Source of the DNA: JANJUB01 sp964586225
GTDB lineage: Bacteria > Armatimonadota > Fimbriimonadia > Fimbriimonadales > Fimbriimonadaceae
Length of the DNA: 64,000 bases
Reading direction: 5' to 3'
Assembly: GCA_964586225.1 (NCBI GenBank)
Contig: CAZPHD010000002.1
Span: 62,001 to 126,000 of the forward strand
A program made the position numbers and the translations under genes. How positions within the stretch are numbered: the first letter of the stretch is position 1; every line of letters begins with the position of its first letter. The notes beneath the pieces are model-generated. The model saw only the letters and a list, made by a program, of their open reading frames with translations, did not search any database and was not told the origin of the DNA. Positions 1 to 7,908 of the stretch are shown here, in pieces.

Positions 1-348
1 TATAAGAGTTCGCCCTATGAGTGCGGCGTGGCGCCGGACGGTTCAGCGCGTGAGCGGTTCCCGGTCAAGTTCTATCTGGTCGCGATCCTGTTTATCCTGT
101 TCGACATCGAAGTCGTGTTCCTTTGGAGTTGGATGACGGTGTACCGAAACAGCGACGTCTCCTTCCAGCTCTTTAGCTTCGTCGAAATGCTGATCTACAT
201 GTCAACGTGGATCCTCGGCTATGTCTACGCTGTGCGCGTCGGAGCGATCGACTGGGATGAAACCACGTCGCTTGATCCCGCCAAACTTGAGGACACCAAG
301 TTGCCTATCCTTGAGAAGGTGCCCAGCCTGCAACCGGAGGTTTCCTAA
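1..348 (+). CDS. nuoA: NADH-quinone oxidoreductase subunit A (5' partial)
   Basis: Membrane subunit of respiratory complex I; it helps join the peripheral arm to the proton-pumping arm. The frame is open from base 1 and reads the conserved NuoA segment YECG, then RFPVKFYLVAILFILFDIE, so the gene starts before the window; the GTG at 28 lies inside the conserved block and is not the start. Two of the usual three membrane helices are visible, followed by a short charged tail. The acidic FDIE(V)xF motif in the second helix is intact. nuoC starts 3 bp after the stop, so the two are co-transcribed. Identification is firm. Confidence 0.93.
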   Translation, partial: YKSSPYECGVAPDGSARERFPVKFYLVAILFILFDIEVVFLWSWMTVYRNSDVSFQLFSFVEMLIYMSTWILGYVYAVRVGAIDWDETTSLDPAKLEDTKLPILEKVPSLQPEVS

Positions 349-351
349 ATC

Positions 352-957
352 ATGGCGGCTCCCATGCTCGGCGAAGAGCGATTGGAGGCGGTCCGAATAC
401 GAGAGCGTCACCCGGGCGCGATCATCAAGGTGAAGACATTTCGTGACGAGACCTACCTTTGCGTTTTCCGCGAGTCGCTCCGCGATGTGATCTCGACGCT
501 CAAGAACGACCCCGATCTTGACTACGGCTACTTCTCGGAGTGTGTAGGTGCTGACTACAGCACATGGCCCCACGAGCGCGACCTGGAGGGCCGGTTCGAG
601 GTCATCTACAACCTGATGTCGCTCAAGCACTATTCACGCATCTTCGTGAAAGTCGCGGTTGACGACGGGCAGAGCATCCCGACTATCAAAGACCTGTTCC
701 TGGGTGCCGAGTATCCCGAACGCGAGATCGCTGATCTGTACGGCGTCGTGTTCGAAGGCAACATGGACCATCCCGGAAGGTTCTTGCTTCCCGACGACTG
801 GATCGGCTATCCGCTTCGGAAGGAGTATCCGCTGGGCGGCGAAGATGTGAACTTCGCGCAAGGCGACCGAGGTCCGGCGGTTGAGGACGTCTCGATGCCA
901 CACGCGGGCGAGAGCTTCGAAGGCAAAACGGGTTCCGATGATGTCTCCGGGCGCTAA
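352..957 (+). CDS. nuoC: NADH-quinone oxidoreductase subunit C
   Basis: 30-kDa-type peripheral-arm subunit of complex I. 201 aa, normal for a stand-alone NuoC that is not fused to NuoD. The family signature is clear in the C-terminal half: AEYPEREIADLYGVVFEGN followed by RFLLPDDWIGYPLRKEYPL. A GGAGG lies 11 nt before the ATG inside the end of nuoA. The last ~35 residues after the signature are polar and probably disordered. Usually nuoB lies between nuoA and nuoC and nuoD follows nuoC; here nuoA abuts nuoC directly and the next gene is tsaE, so nuoB and nuoD must be elsewhere. Confidence 0.94.
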   Translation: MAAPMLGEERLEAVRIRERHPGAIIKVKTFRDETYLCVFRESLRDVISTLKNDPDLDYGYFSECVGADYSTWPHERDLEGRFEVIYNLMSLKHYSRIFVKVAVDDGQSIPTIKDLFLGAEYPEREIADLYGVVFEGNMDHPGRFLLPDDWIGYPLRKEYPLGGEDVNFAQGDRGPAVEDVSMPHAGESFEGKTGSDDVSGR

Positions 958-1375
958 GCCGGTGGCGTCAAGACACGAGGTCAACTCCGACCGTGCCATG
1001 AAGGACCTGGCTGGCACGCTTGTTCGTGATTGGCCTGCGGGCACGATCGTGCTCCTGGAAGGGCCGCTTGGGGCCGGAAAGACCACCTTTGCCCGCGGCG
1101 TCCTGGAGGCGCTTGGTCACGTCGGAGCGGTCCGCTCCCCGACGTTCAACCTGCTCCACGAATACTCCACGGACCCGCCCGTGCTGCACGCCGACCTCTA
1201 CCGGCTGAGCCTAGCGAACGGACTGGGACTGGAAGACTACTACGACACCCACCTCTGTCTCATCGAGTGGCCCGACCGCTTACCGGAGACTCCCCAGGCA
1301 TGGCGAATCACGATCGAGTTTGGAACGGACGAAACGTCCCGAATCGTGACTTGCCAACCGCCGAACCCGCCATAA
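938..1375 (+). CDS. tsaE: tRNA threonylcarbamoyladenosine biosynthesis ATPase TsaE
   Basis: ATPase partner of TsaB/TsaD in forming t6A37 on ANN-decoding tRNAs; cytoplasmic. The Walker A is GPLGAGKTTF, followed by the TsaE-typical SPTFNLLHEY segment and HADLYRL, then LIEWPDRLP near the C-terminus. I chose the ATG at 938 (or 941) because the family needs about 35 residues before the P-loop; this overlaps nuoC by 20 bp. The first residues after this start include the SxxE-like segment seen in the family N-terminus. It is probably translationally coupled to nuoC. Confidence 0.9.
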   Translation: MMSPGAKPVASRHEVNSDRAMKDLAGTLVRDWPAGTIVLLEGPLGAGKTTFARGVLEALGHVGAVRSPTFNLLHEYSTDPPVLHADLYRLSLANGLGLEDYYDTHLCLIEWPDRLPETPQAWRITIEFGTDETSRIVTCQPPNPP

Positions 1376-1378
1376 TGT
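1373..1378 (+). promoter_or_regulatory. -10-like box TAATGT, 7 nt before the start at 1386
   Basis: TAATGT overlaps the tsaE stop codon and sits 7 nt upstream of ATG 1386, the spacing of a leaderless start. No convincing -35. Weak on its own; it fits the pattern at other starts in this window. Confidence 0.3.
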
Positions 1379-1385
1379 AAGACAC

Positions 1386-1529
1386 ATGCGGGGTTCCATC
1401 TCTGGACGGCGAAAGCGCTTCCCTTGGGTTCCGCTCCTTGCGTTGCTCGGCACGATCTATCTGTTCTGGGTATTGCCCTATCAGTTGGGCGATCGCCCGA
1501 TCGAAGTCGAGTTCGCCAACGAACCATGA
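1386..1529 (+). CDS. Small single-pass membrane protein, 47 aa
   Basis: Short frame not usually caught by length cut-offs. It begins MRGSISGRRKRFPW, has one hydrophobic helix (VPLLALLGTIYLFWVLPY) and ends in an acidic tail. The stop overlaps the start of the next gene as ATGA (1526-1529), strong evidence that it is translated and coupled to the GTPase gene. A basic N-terminus suggests the N-terminus is cytoplasmic. No family recognised. Confidence 0.6.
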   Translation: MRGSISGRRKRFPWVPLLALLGTIYLFWVLPYQLGDRPIEVEFANEP

Positions 1530-2581
1530 AAGTCGGTCTCATAGGATTCTCCAGCTCTGGAAAGAGCACGCTATATCGTGCTGCCGCCCGCGGCATGGCC
1601 AAGGGTGACGTCACCGCGGTGCCCGTCCCTGATCCACGTTTCGAGGCCATCGTCGCTCAGGTGAAGCCCAAGAAGATCACCCCGGCGACGGTGATGCTGA
1701 ACGATGACTTGGACTCGGCGCAGGGCACTGGCCGAATGTTCTCACAGCGATTCGTCGACGAGGCGCGCAAGATGGACTTGCTCCTCCACGTGGTTCGCGA
1801 CTTTGACTCGCCGATGGCACGGTACCACGCGGAAGTCGGTGCCTTGCGAGATGAGGAAGCGGTTTCGGTTGAAATTGTTCTCGCCGACCTGCAGATTGTC
1901 GAGAATCGTCTAGAGCGATTGGCAAAGTCGCTAACGGCTCGCAATCCAGGCTCGCCTGATTACATTGAGAAGCAGGTCTTCGAGCGGCTGAAAGGGCCCT
2001 TGGAAGACGGCATCCCCATCCGTGCGATGGAGCTTGACGAAGACGCCGAGACCATTTGCCGAAACTATCAGTTCCTCAGCGCGAAGCCGATGGTGGTGGC
2101 GTTCAACGTTAGCGAGGACAACGTCGGCGAAGTCCCGGCCCACCTCGTGCCTCGAATCGCCGAGCTCGCAGCCAAGGCGACGCCGGCGTTCACGGTATGT
2201 GCGCCTCTTGAGGAAGAAGTTGCCCAGCTCGACGCGGCCGATCAACCCGAGTTTCTCTCGAGTCTTGGGCTGACCGAACCCGCAAGCGCCAAGGTCATCC
2301 GCGCGGTCTACGAAGCGCTGGGGCTGATCACCTTCTTCACCGCGGGGGAGAATGAAACCCGCGCTTGGCCTCTACGCCGCGGCTCAAATGCGGTCAAAGC
2401 GGCGGGCACGATCCACACTGACATTGCCAAGGGCTTCATTCGCGCAGAGGTCGTGCACTACGACGACTACGCCGCTGCGGGTTCGCTGGATGCCGCATAT
2501 AGCGCCGGCAAGATGTCTCTCGAAGGCAAAGAGTACATCATCCAGGACGGCGACCTGATTCACATCCGCAACAAGAGCTAG
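1526..2581 (+). CDS. Divergent YchF/OLA1-like P-loop GTPase with TGS domain
   Basis: 351 aa, the usual YchF size. P-loop GFSSSGKS at residues 7-14. The C-terminal part is clearly YchF-like: the TGS region reads FFTAGENETRAWPLRRGSNA and then AAGTIHTDIAKGFIRAEVV. The nucleotide-binding region is degenerate: the DxxG (VDIAGL in YchF) is missing and the segment there is LNDDLDSAQGTGRMF; the base-recognition motif is FNVSEDN, like the NVDE of YchF. YchF proteins bind ribosomes and prefer ATP. I infer a ribosome-associated paralogue with altered or lost hydrolysis. The ATG is set by the overlap with the small gene before it. Confidence 0.8.
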   Translation: MKVGLIGFSSSGKSTLYRAAARGMAKGDVTAVPVPDPRFEAIVAQVKPKKITPATVMLNDDLDSAQGTGRMFSQRFVDEARKMDLLLHVVRDFDSPMARYHAEVGALRDEEAVSVEIVLADLQIVENRLERLAKSLTARNPGSPDYIEKQVFERLKGPLEDGIPIRAMELDEDAETICRNYQFLSAKPMVVAFNVSEDNVGEVPAHLVPRIAELAAKATPAFTVCAPLEEEVAQLDAADQPEFLSSLGLTEPASAKVIRAVYEALGLITFFTAGENETRAWPLRRGSNAVKAAGTIHTDIAKGFIRAEVVHYDDYAAAGSLDAAYSAGKMSLEGKEYIIQDGDLIHIRNKS

Positions 2582-2593
2582 TCTCCGAAAAGC

Positions 2594-2628
2594 AAGAACT
2601 CCCGGTCCTTTCGGAATCGGGAGTTCTT
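2594..2628. terminator. Bidirectional terminator between convergent genes
   Basis: Perfect 11-bp inverted repeat AAGAACTCCCG / CGGGAGTTCTT with a 13-nt loop. It lies between the stop of the YchF-like gene (+) and the stop of rpsA (-), and A- and T-rich flanks make it usable in both directions. Confidence 0.85.
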
Positions 2629-2645
2629 CGTTTGTAGCGGACCGC

Positions 2646-4259
2646 TTACTCTTCGGTCTTTTCTTCGGTTTCTGCCTCGACTTCAGGCTCGGCGATCGGC
2701 TCATCGTCCACATCGTCGTCCTCAAGGTCACGGCCCAGGATTCCGCGCAGCGCGCCAAGACGCTCGCCAATGGTGGCACCGCCGGTGGCAAAGCCACGGC
2801 GCGTCGGTGCGTAGTCATCGAAGTCATCGTCTCGGCCACGGCCCTTGCCCTTGGCACCCTTCTTCTTGGTGCCCGAGCCTCCGCCAAGACCGCGCTTGCG
2901 ATCATCTTCGTCGTAGCTCGAGGGAGCTCCACCGCCCATGCCAGAGCGAACGGGGTCCATGCCACCGCTGACGGCGCGCATGCTGAGGACCATACGGCGC
3001 TGGTCGGGTCGCAGGTCGATCACCTGCACTTCGACTTCCTGATTTTCTTCGATCACCTCTTCCGGCTTGCGGATTCGGCGGCTCGACATCTCGCTCACCG
3101 GGATGAACGCTTCCGCGCCCTCCGGCAGCTTGACGAACGCACCCGCCGCGACGATGCGCGAGATGGTGCAGTTCAGCTTCTGATTGAGCACATAGTGCTC
3201 GCTGATGAGCTTCCACGGATCCGGCAGAACTTGTCGGTGACCGAGGCTGATCTTGCCCGCTTCGGCGTCAAGCTTCAACACCATCACCTTGATCTTCTGG
3301 CCTTCCTTGAACATCTCCTTGGGATGGTTAATGCGCATCCAGCTCATTTCGGAGATGTGAAGTAGGCCATCGACGCCGCCCAGATCGACGAATGCGCCGT
3401 AGTCGGTGAGGCGTCGAACCGAGCCTTCGAGGATCTCGCCCGGTTGAACCTTAACGAAGATCTCTTCGCGAGCGTTGGCTCGTCGCTCTTCGTCGGCCTG
3501 TCGGTTCGAGAGCACGACCTTCTTACGGTCTCGATCGATCTCGATGATCTTCAGTGACATCGGCTGGCCGACATATTTCTCGATGTTGCGGAGCTTGCCA
3601 TTGCCGACGTGGGTCGCGGGGACGAATCCTCGAACGCCGATGTCCACAACGAGCCCACCTTTGACGCGGTCAACGACCTGCGCAGTGAGCATGGTGCCCG
3701 CTTGGAACGTCTCTTCGATCTGGTCCCAAGCGGCTTCGAAATCGGCTCGCTTCTTGGAAACGACGAGGTTGCCGCCGGTCCCTTCGGGGCGGATGACCAC
3801 GACCTGAATCTTGTCGCCGACTTTGACAAGTTCACTAGCGTGCTCAATGTTCTCGTCGGTGAGTTCGGAAACCGGAAGTTCGCCTTCCGACTTGGTTCCA
3901 AGGTCAACGAAGACCTTATCGCGGTCAACCTGGATGACCGTCGCTTCGACTCGATCGCCCCGTGAAAGCTTCTTGTAGCCACCATCGGGCATATCTTCGC
4001 CTGCTTCCAGCGCGTCCATAGCCGCTTCAAAGAGCGCCATGTCATCTTCGGGCGACACTGGAGCTTCAGCAACGGGTGCTGGCGCAGGTACCGGCTCCGG
4101 AGTCGGCTCGGCAGCAGGCTCAGGGGCGGGTTCCGGAGTAGGCTCCGGAGCAGCTTCGGGCGTCGGATCGGGCTCGGGCATGGCCGTAGGCTCGTCCGGA
4201 GTCGGAGTCAGGGACGCATCCTCAGGTTCCGGGTGCGTCAGGGTTTCGTCGGTCATCAT
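2646..4259 (-). CDS. rpsA: 30S ribosomal protein S1
   Basis: RNA-binding ribosomal protein that helps load mRNA on the 30S subunit. 537 aa. Order: an N-terminal extension (about residues 5-70) rich in Pro, Glu and Ala with PEP repeats; four S1 (OB-fold) domains, recognisable by GDRVEATVIQVDRDKVFVDL, GTMLTAQVVDRVKGGLVVDI, GEILEGSVRRLTDYGAFVDL and NQKLNCTISRIVAAGAFVKL; then a low-complexity tail with Gly, Asp, Lys and Glu. E. coli S1 has six domains, so this is a shorter form, as in many other phyla. The third domain, followed by a segment with MSWMR, is best conserved. In a genome with many leaderless starts, a reduced S1 is worth noting. Two adjacent ATG codons (4259 and 4256). Confidence 0.92.
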   Translation of the reverse strand: MMTDETLTHPEPEDASLTPTPDEPTAMPEPDPTPEAAPEPTPEPAPEPAAEPTPEPVPAPAPVAEAPVSPEDDMALFEAAMDALEAGEDMPDGGYKKLSRGDRVEATVIQVDRDKVFVDLGTKSEGELPVSELTDENIEHASELVKVGDKIQVVVIRPEGTGGNLVVSKKRADFEAAWDQIEETFQAGTMLTAQVVDRVKGGLVVDIGVRGFVPATHVGNGKLRNIEKYVGQPMSLKIIEIDRDRKKVVLSNRQADEERRANAREEIFVKVQPGEILEGSVRRLTDYGAFVDLGGVDGLLHISEMSWMRINHPKEMFKEGQKIKVMVLKLDAEAGKISLGHRQVLPDPWKLISEHYVLNQKLNCTISRIVAAGAFVKLPEGAEAFIPVSEMSSRRIRKPEEVIEENQEVEVQVIDLRPDQRRMVLSMRAVSGGMDPVRSGMGGGAPSSYDEDDRKRGLGGGSGTKKKGAKGKGRGRDDDFDDYAPTRRGFATGGATIGERLGALRGILGRDLEDDDVDDEPIAEPEVEAETEEKTEE

Positions 4260-4351
4260 GGGCTTAAGGGCGTCGCAAACGCGGCGCAGACGAAGATGTT
4301 ACCTTAAACGATGCGCGGAATCGTTCCCTAAGCGGTATTGTAGGGATTCGC

Positions 4352-5122
4352 ATGGAGCGCAATTCGGGTTGGAATCCGGTTCTCCTCTTCCTCACGTTTG
4401 TGGGGGAGATCACGATTCTCTTGCTCGATGTTGCCCGACGGCTGTTCCGACCGCCGATTGAACTCAAGGAAACGATCCAGCAGATGGCCTTCATCGGGGT
4501 CGCCTCTGTGCCGATCGTCGCGCTCACCAACTTCTTTTCGGGAGCGGTTCTGGCGCTGTACAGTGCCCAGTTCTTGACCAAGTACGGTGCGACGGGGTTT
4601 GTTGGGGCCACGGTCGCGCTATCAGTCTGTCGAGAGATCGGGCCCGTTTTGGCGGGCATTATGGTGGCAGCACGATGCGGATCGGCGATGGCTGCCCAAA
4701 TCGGTAGCATGGCCGTGACGGAGCAGTTGGATGCGCTGCGGATGCTCAGCGTCCACCCGACGAATTATCTCGTGATCCCGCGGGTCGTGGCCGCAATTGT
4801 GATGTTGCCCATCCTTGGGCTGATCGCGATCTATTCGGGGGTCTTTGGCGGCGCGATGGTGGCCTCGATAACGGGCGTGCCAGGCGGGGCCTTCCTCCAG
4901 TCCATCCAGCAGTATGCCGAGCCATGGGACTTTGTGGGCGGCATCCTCAAGACCCCTGTATTCGGGCTGATCATCGCGGCCGTTGCGTGTCAGCAGGGAA
5001 TGCGCACGCAGGGTGGTGCCGTTGGTGTTGGACGCTCAACCACCAATACGGTCGTCACCTCGATGGTGCTGATCTACATTGCCAACTACTTCTTGGCATC
5101 CATGCTCTTCCCGGTCCGCTAG
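4352..5122 (+). CDS. MlaE-family ABC transporter permease
   Basis: Inner-membrane permease of the MlaE/Ttg2B type, which moves phospholipids between inner and outer membranes in two-membrane bacteria. 256 aa with about five or six helices. Family segments include the ANxxSGAVLALYSA region (here TNFFSGAVLALYSAQ), REIGPVLAGIMVAARCGSAM, and GAVGVGRSTTNTVVTSMVL near the end. No MlaF ATPase or MlaD substrate-binding gene adjoins, so its partners are elsewhere. Its stop codon interlocks with that of the convergent lipoprotein gene (CTAG). Confidence 0.9.
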   Translation: MERNSGWNPVLLFLTFVGEITILLLDVARRLFRPPIELKETIQQMAFIGVASVPIVALTNFFSGAVLALYSAQFLTKYGATGFVGATVALSVCREIGPVLAGIMVAARCGSAMAAQIGSMAVTEQLDALRMLSVHPTNYLVIPRVVAAIVMLPILGLIAIYSGVFGGAMVASITGVPGGAFLQSIQQYAEPWDFVGGILKTPVFGLIIAAVACQQGMRTQGGAVGVGRSTTNTVVTSMVLIYIANYFLASMLFPVR

Positions 5123-6336
5123 CGCGTTTCGAGCCGGATATCCGGCGACGCAAACGTCTCGTCGGTCTGCCCACCATCGTCGCTCAAGTCGCTGCCGACG
5201 CTATAGACCCGGTAGTCGGTCCCATCCGCGCGGTATGGGAACGGCTGTCCCGTAAACGGATCGGTCGACAGTTCGTCGCCAAACGATCGCAGATCGCGAG
5301 GGAACGGTTCGCCACTTCGGGCGCGTTTTTGGAGTTCGGCCTCAAGTACGAGCAGGCGCGTTCGCGCGAGCGTGTCGTCGTAGAGGTCGAGCAGCGGTCG
5401 CAGGGTTCCGGTGCAGTGGCGTGCGAACCGTCGCCAAGGTCGCCCTGGATCATGGTCGGGCTTTTTGACGGATCCTCTTCGGGCACGGGGAACTTCAGAG
5501 AGCTGCAGGTAGTAGCGCGCTTCTCCTTCAACCTCGTCCGCGAGGCCCTTGAAGAACTGGATTCCCGCAACGGGGTCCTTTGCCTTCATCTCACGGAGCC
5601 GATCGGTCGCCGCCCGGACATCGGGACCGAAGCCTTTGACGAGCGCTCCCCAGTTGTCGTCCCGGTAGATGTTCTGGACATGTTGGACTCCAGCCAGGAG
5701 GTTCACCCCTTCATGCTGGAGCGTTTGCGAAATGGGCGGGCGCTTCTGAAGCGCGTTTCCCATTCCATTTGCAAGACGGCTGAGATGCTCCGGAGACAAT
5801 CTGGGCAGAGCGGGGGCAATGGCACGACGTGCATCATTGCAGATGGCGAGGCCAAGTGAGCCTTCCATGGCGCTTCCGCCAAGAAGATCGTAGCCGAACT
5901 TGGTGGCAAGGATGGTGCATCGAACTGCCGCATCATGATCGCTCTCGCGGACGGCCTGTTCGATCTTCCAAACCAGCCCGCGACCGAGCAATCCCCACGC
6001 CGCAACATGGTCTGGCGTGTGGAGCGGAGACGTGGGCTTCGCTCCCCAACCGAGTTCGGAGCGGTTGGCCGTCTCCGACAGTGTCCGAAGCGCCGGGCCG
6101 ATGAGCTTCAAGCAGGCCTCGCGCTTACCTGGGGTGAAATAGACCGTGGCGAGGTATTTCTCGGCAGAGGCTTCTACCTGATCAGCCGCTCGCACGTAGC
6201 CCGCATAGCGGCCCTCAGGCGTTGGGCGGGCACTCGTCTGGCGAAGCCAGTCAGGGTAAGCAAGCTCAGGACGCGATCCGCATCCGACCAAGAAGACGGT
6301 CAAGCCGCCCAATATCCATGTGTAGCGCCGATCCAT
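5119..6336 (-). CDS. Predicted lipoprotein with a pseudopilin-like C-terminus
   Basis: 405 aa. The signal peptide ends in lipobox LVGC (cleavage before the Cys at residue 19). The bulk is helical and of no known family. The last ~45 residues (TDPFTGQPFPYRADGTDYRVYSVGSDL...) resemble the C-terminal Ca-binding end of type II secretion major pseudopilins, where D-P-W-G-N-P-Y-x-Y...Y-S-x-G-x-D is typical. A GAAGGA lies 6 nt before the ATG. I infer an exported, envelope-anchored protein. It may be one of a planctomycete/armatimonad-type group with GspG-like tails; function unknown. Confidence 0.7.
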   Translation of the reverse strand: MDRRYTWILGGLTVFLVGCGSRPELAYPDWLRQTSARPTPEGRYAGYVRAADQVEASAEKYLATVYFTPGKREACLKLIGPALRTLSETANRSELGWGAKPTSPLHTPDHVAAWGLLGRGLVWKIEQAVRESDHDAAVRCTILATKFGYDLLGGSAMEGSLGLAICNDARRAIAPALPRLSPEHLSRLANGMGNALQKRPPISQTLQHEGVNLLAGVQHVQNIYRDDNWGALVKGFGPDVRAATDRLREMKAKDPVAGIQFFKGLADEVEGEARYYLQLSEVPRARRGSVKKPDHDPGRPWRRFARHCTGTLRPLLDLYDDTLARTRLLVLEAELQKRARSGEPFPRDLRSFGDELSTDPFTGQPFPYRADGTDYRVYSVGSDLSDDGGQTDETFASPDIRLETR

Positions 6337-6611
6337 GGCGATTCCTTCAACCTCGCTGCGACATCCTGTCGCCTTATTTATGATAGCAGAGAATTCTACG
6401 ATTTTGGATTGGGATTTTGGATTTGCTCAGCATCGAGGATCACGACAGGTCTGATCTCTTCGGGCCAACAATCTCCGCAATCCAAAATCCAAAATCCAAA
6501 ATCGCAAATCTCCCGCACATTCTCGCAAATTCGCGTGTAGTTCCACCTCGCCATGTTCCGACAATCTAACCAGGCACCCGCTCGGGGGCCGGAAGAGGAG
6601 AACCACGGAAC
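6337..6611. repeat. Intergenic region with inverted AAAATCC repeat
   Basis: 275 bp without a gene. It holds an inverted repeat: the left arm (6401-6425) has ATTTTGGATTGGGATTTTGG and the right arm (6478-6510) has three tandem copies of CCAAAAT, separated by 52 bp. The arms can form a long AT-rich hairpin. The same unit, in the form GATTTGCGATTTTGGATTTT, recurs at 55986-56011, so it is a dispersed repeat. GAGGAG ahead of pilC supplies the ribosome-binding site at the end of the region. Confidence 0.7.
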
Positions 6612-7814
6612 ATGCCGGTGTTTGCATATACGGCGATTGACTCGTCGGGAAGAACGGTGCGAAGCACGATGGAAGCGGACAGCGAATCGCTGGTGCTTTC
6701 CAAGCTTCGCGACCAGGCGATGCACTGCACAGACATCAAGGTCGCCAAGAAAGGGGGCACGATCACCGTCGGACGCAAGAAGCTGAAGGCGAAGTCGATC
6801 GTGGTTTTCTCTCGGCAATTCGCGACCATGATTGACTCGGGTATCCCGATTCTGCGGTGTCTCGACATTCTCTCGTCGCAATCCAAGGATCCGATCCTCA
6901 AGGAGACCCTGGAAGCGATCACGAATGATGTCAAGAGCGGTATGGCGCTGAACGAGGCGATGCAAAAGCACCCTGCCGTCTTCAGCAAGCTGTACGTTAA
7001 CATGATCCGCGCTGCCGAAGTTGGTGGCATCCTCGACTTGATCCTCGACCGGCTTGCCGGCTTCTTGGAGTACGAGGCGGAGATCCGAGGCAAGATCAAG
7101 AGCGCGATGATGTATCCCGTCCTTGTGCTTGGCTTCTCGGTGTTGATGCTGTTCGTGCTGTTCTCCTTCGTTCTGCCCAAATTCAAAGAGATCTTCACCG
7201 GAATGGACGTGGAGCTACCACCCGTTACCGCTGCCATGTTCGCCTTTGGAGACTTTATGCAGGCCAGCTGGTGGATGATCATCTTGGCCGTCGGTGGTAT
7301 CTACTTTGGGTTCAAGCAGTGGGGCAAGACGCCCAACGGTCGGTACCGAATCGACTACATGAAGCTCAAGATGCCGATCATTGGCGAGCTAACGCTCAAG
7401 ATGTCAATCGCGCGGTTCACCCGCACCTTTGGCACCCTGATCAATAGCGGCGTCCCGATGTTGCGCAGCCTTGAGATCGTGGGTGAAACCATGAACAACG
7501 CGGTGCTGTGTCAGGCGATCGAACAAACACGATCAAGCATTCGCGAAGGACAGAAGCTCAGCGATCCGCTGGCGAAGTCCAACCTGTTCCCCACGATGGT
7601 GACGTGCATGATCGACGTCGGCGAAGAGTCAGGACGACTCTCCGAGATGTTGGTCAAGGTCGGCGACTTTTACGATGCGGAAGTCGAAGCGACCGTGAAA
7701 GGTTTGACGAGCATGATCGAGCCGATGCTGATCATGTTCCTGGGCGGAGTCGTCGGGTTCATCGCGATCTCCGTTATGACGCCGATCTTCAAGCTGGTCA
7801 ACAGCGTGAAGTAG
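6612..7814 (+). CDS. pilC: Type IV pilus / type II secretion inner-membrane platform protein PilC
   Basis: Polytopic platform protein that links the assembly ATPase to the growing pilus. 400 aa, the usual length. Two GspF domains: the first reads FSRQFATMIDSGIPILRCLD, the second IARFTRTFGTLINSGVPMLR, with three membrane helices (about residues 168-190, 215-235 and 372-395). Starts MPVFAYTAIDSSG, as typical. Preceded by GAGGAG. The pilB and pilT genes are not adjacent in the window. The next gene is the sigma-GGDEF fusion; c-di-GMP often governs type IV pili, which makes that neighbour interesting. Confidence 0.93.
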   Translation: MPVFAYTAIDSSGRTVRSTMEADSESLVLSKLRDQAMHCTDIKVAKKGGTITVGRKKLKAKSIVVFSRQFATMIDSGIPILRCLDILSSQSKDPILKETLEAITNDVKSGMALNEAMQKHPAVFSKLYVNMIRAAEVGGILDLILDRLAGFLEYEAEIRGKIKSAMMYPVLVLGFSVLMLFVLFSFVLPKFKEIFTGMDVELPPVTAAMFAFGDFMQASWWMIILAVGGIYFGFKQWGKTPNGRYRIDYMKLKMPIIGELTLKMSIARFTRTFGTLINSGVPMLRSLEIVGETMNNAVLCQAIEQTRSSIREGQKLSDPLAKSNLFPTMVTCMIDVGEESGRLSEMLVKVGDFYDAEVEATVKGLTSMIEPMLIMFLGGVVGFIAISVMTPIFKLVNSVK

Positions 7815-7828
7815 GTTCGAGATGACCG

Positions 7829-7848
7829 GGGTCCCTTGGCCGGGACCC
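7829..7848 (+). terminator. Hairpin after pilC
   Basis: GGGTCCC / GGGACCC stem with a 6-nt loop, 14 nt after the pilC stop. No clear U run follows, so termination is possible but not certain. Confidence 0.45.
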
Positions 7849-7866
7849 TCTGAAATGAGGCTGGAC

Positions 7867-7887
7867 GCGACCCATGGATTGGGTCGC
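7867..7887 (+). promoter_or_regulatory. Hairpin in the leader of the sigma-GGDEF gene
   Basis: GCGACCCA / TGGGTCGC stem with a 5-nt loop, ending 21 nt before ATG 7909 and just before the AAGGA ribosome-binding site (7897-7901). It may be part of the same terminator structure, or may act on translation of the sigma factor gene. Confidence 0.35.
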
Positions 7888-7908
7888 AGGTAATCGAAGG
7901 ATTGATCA

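Noticed and set aside
5119..5859. 311-codon plus-strand frame starting within mlaE (4924-5859)
   Set aside because: Out-of-frame with MlaE at its start and antisense to the lipoprotein, which has a proper signal peptide and ribosome-binding site.
6401..6510. CRISPR-like short tandem repeats
   Set aside because: The repeats are 7-bp CCAAAAT units with no spacers of uniform length and no cas genes nearby.
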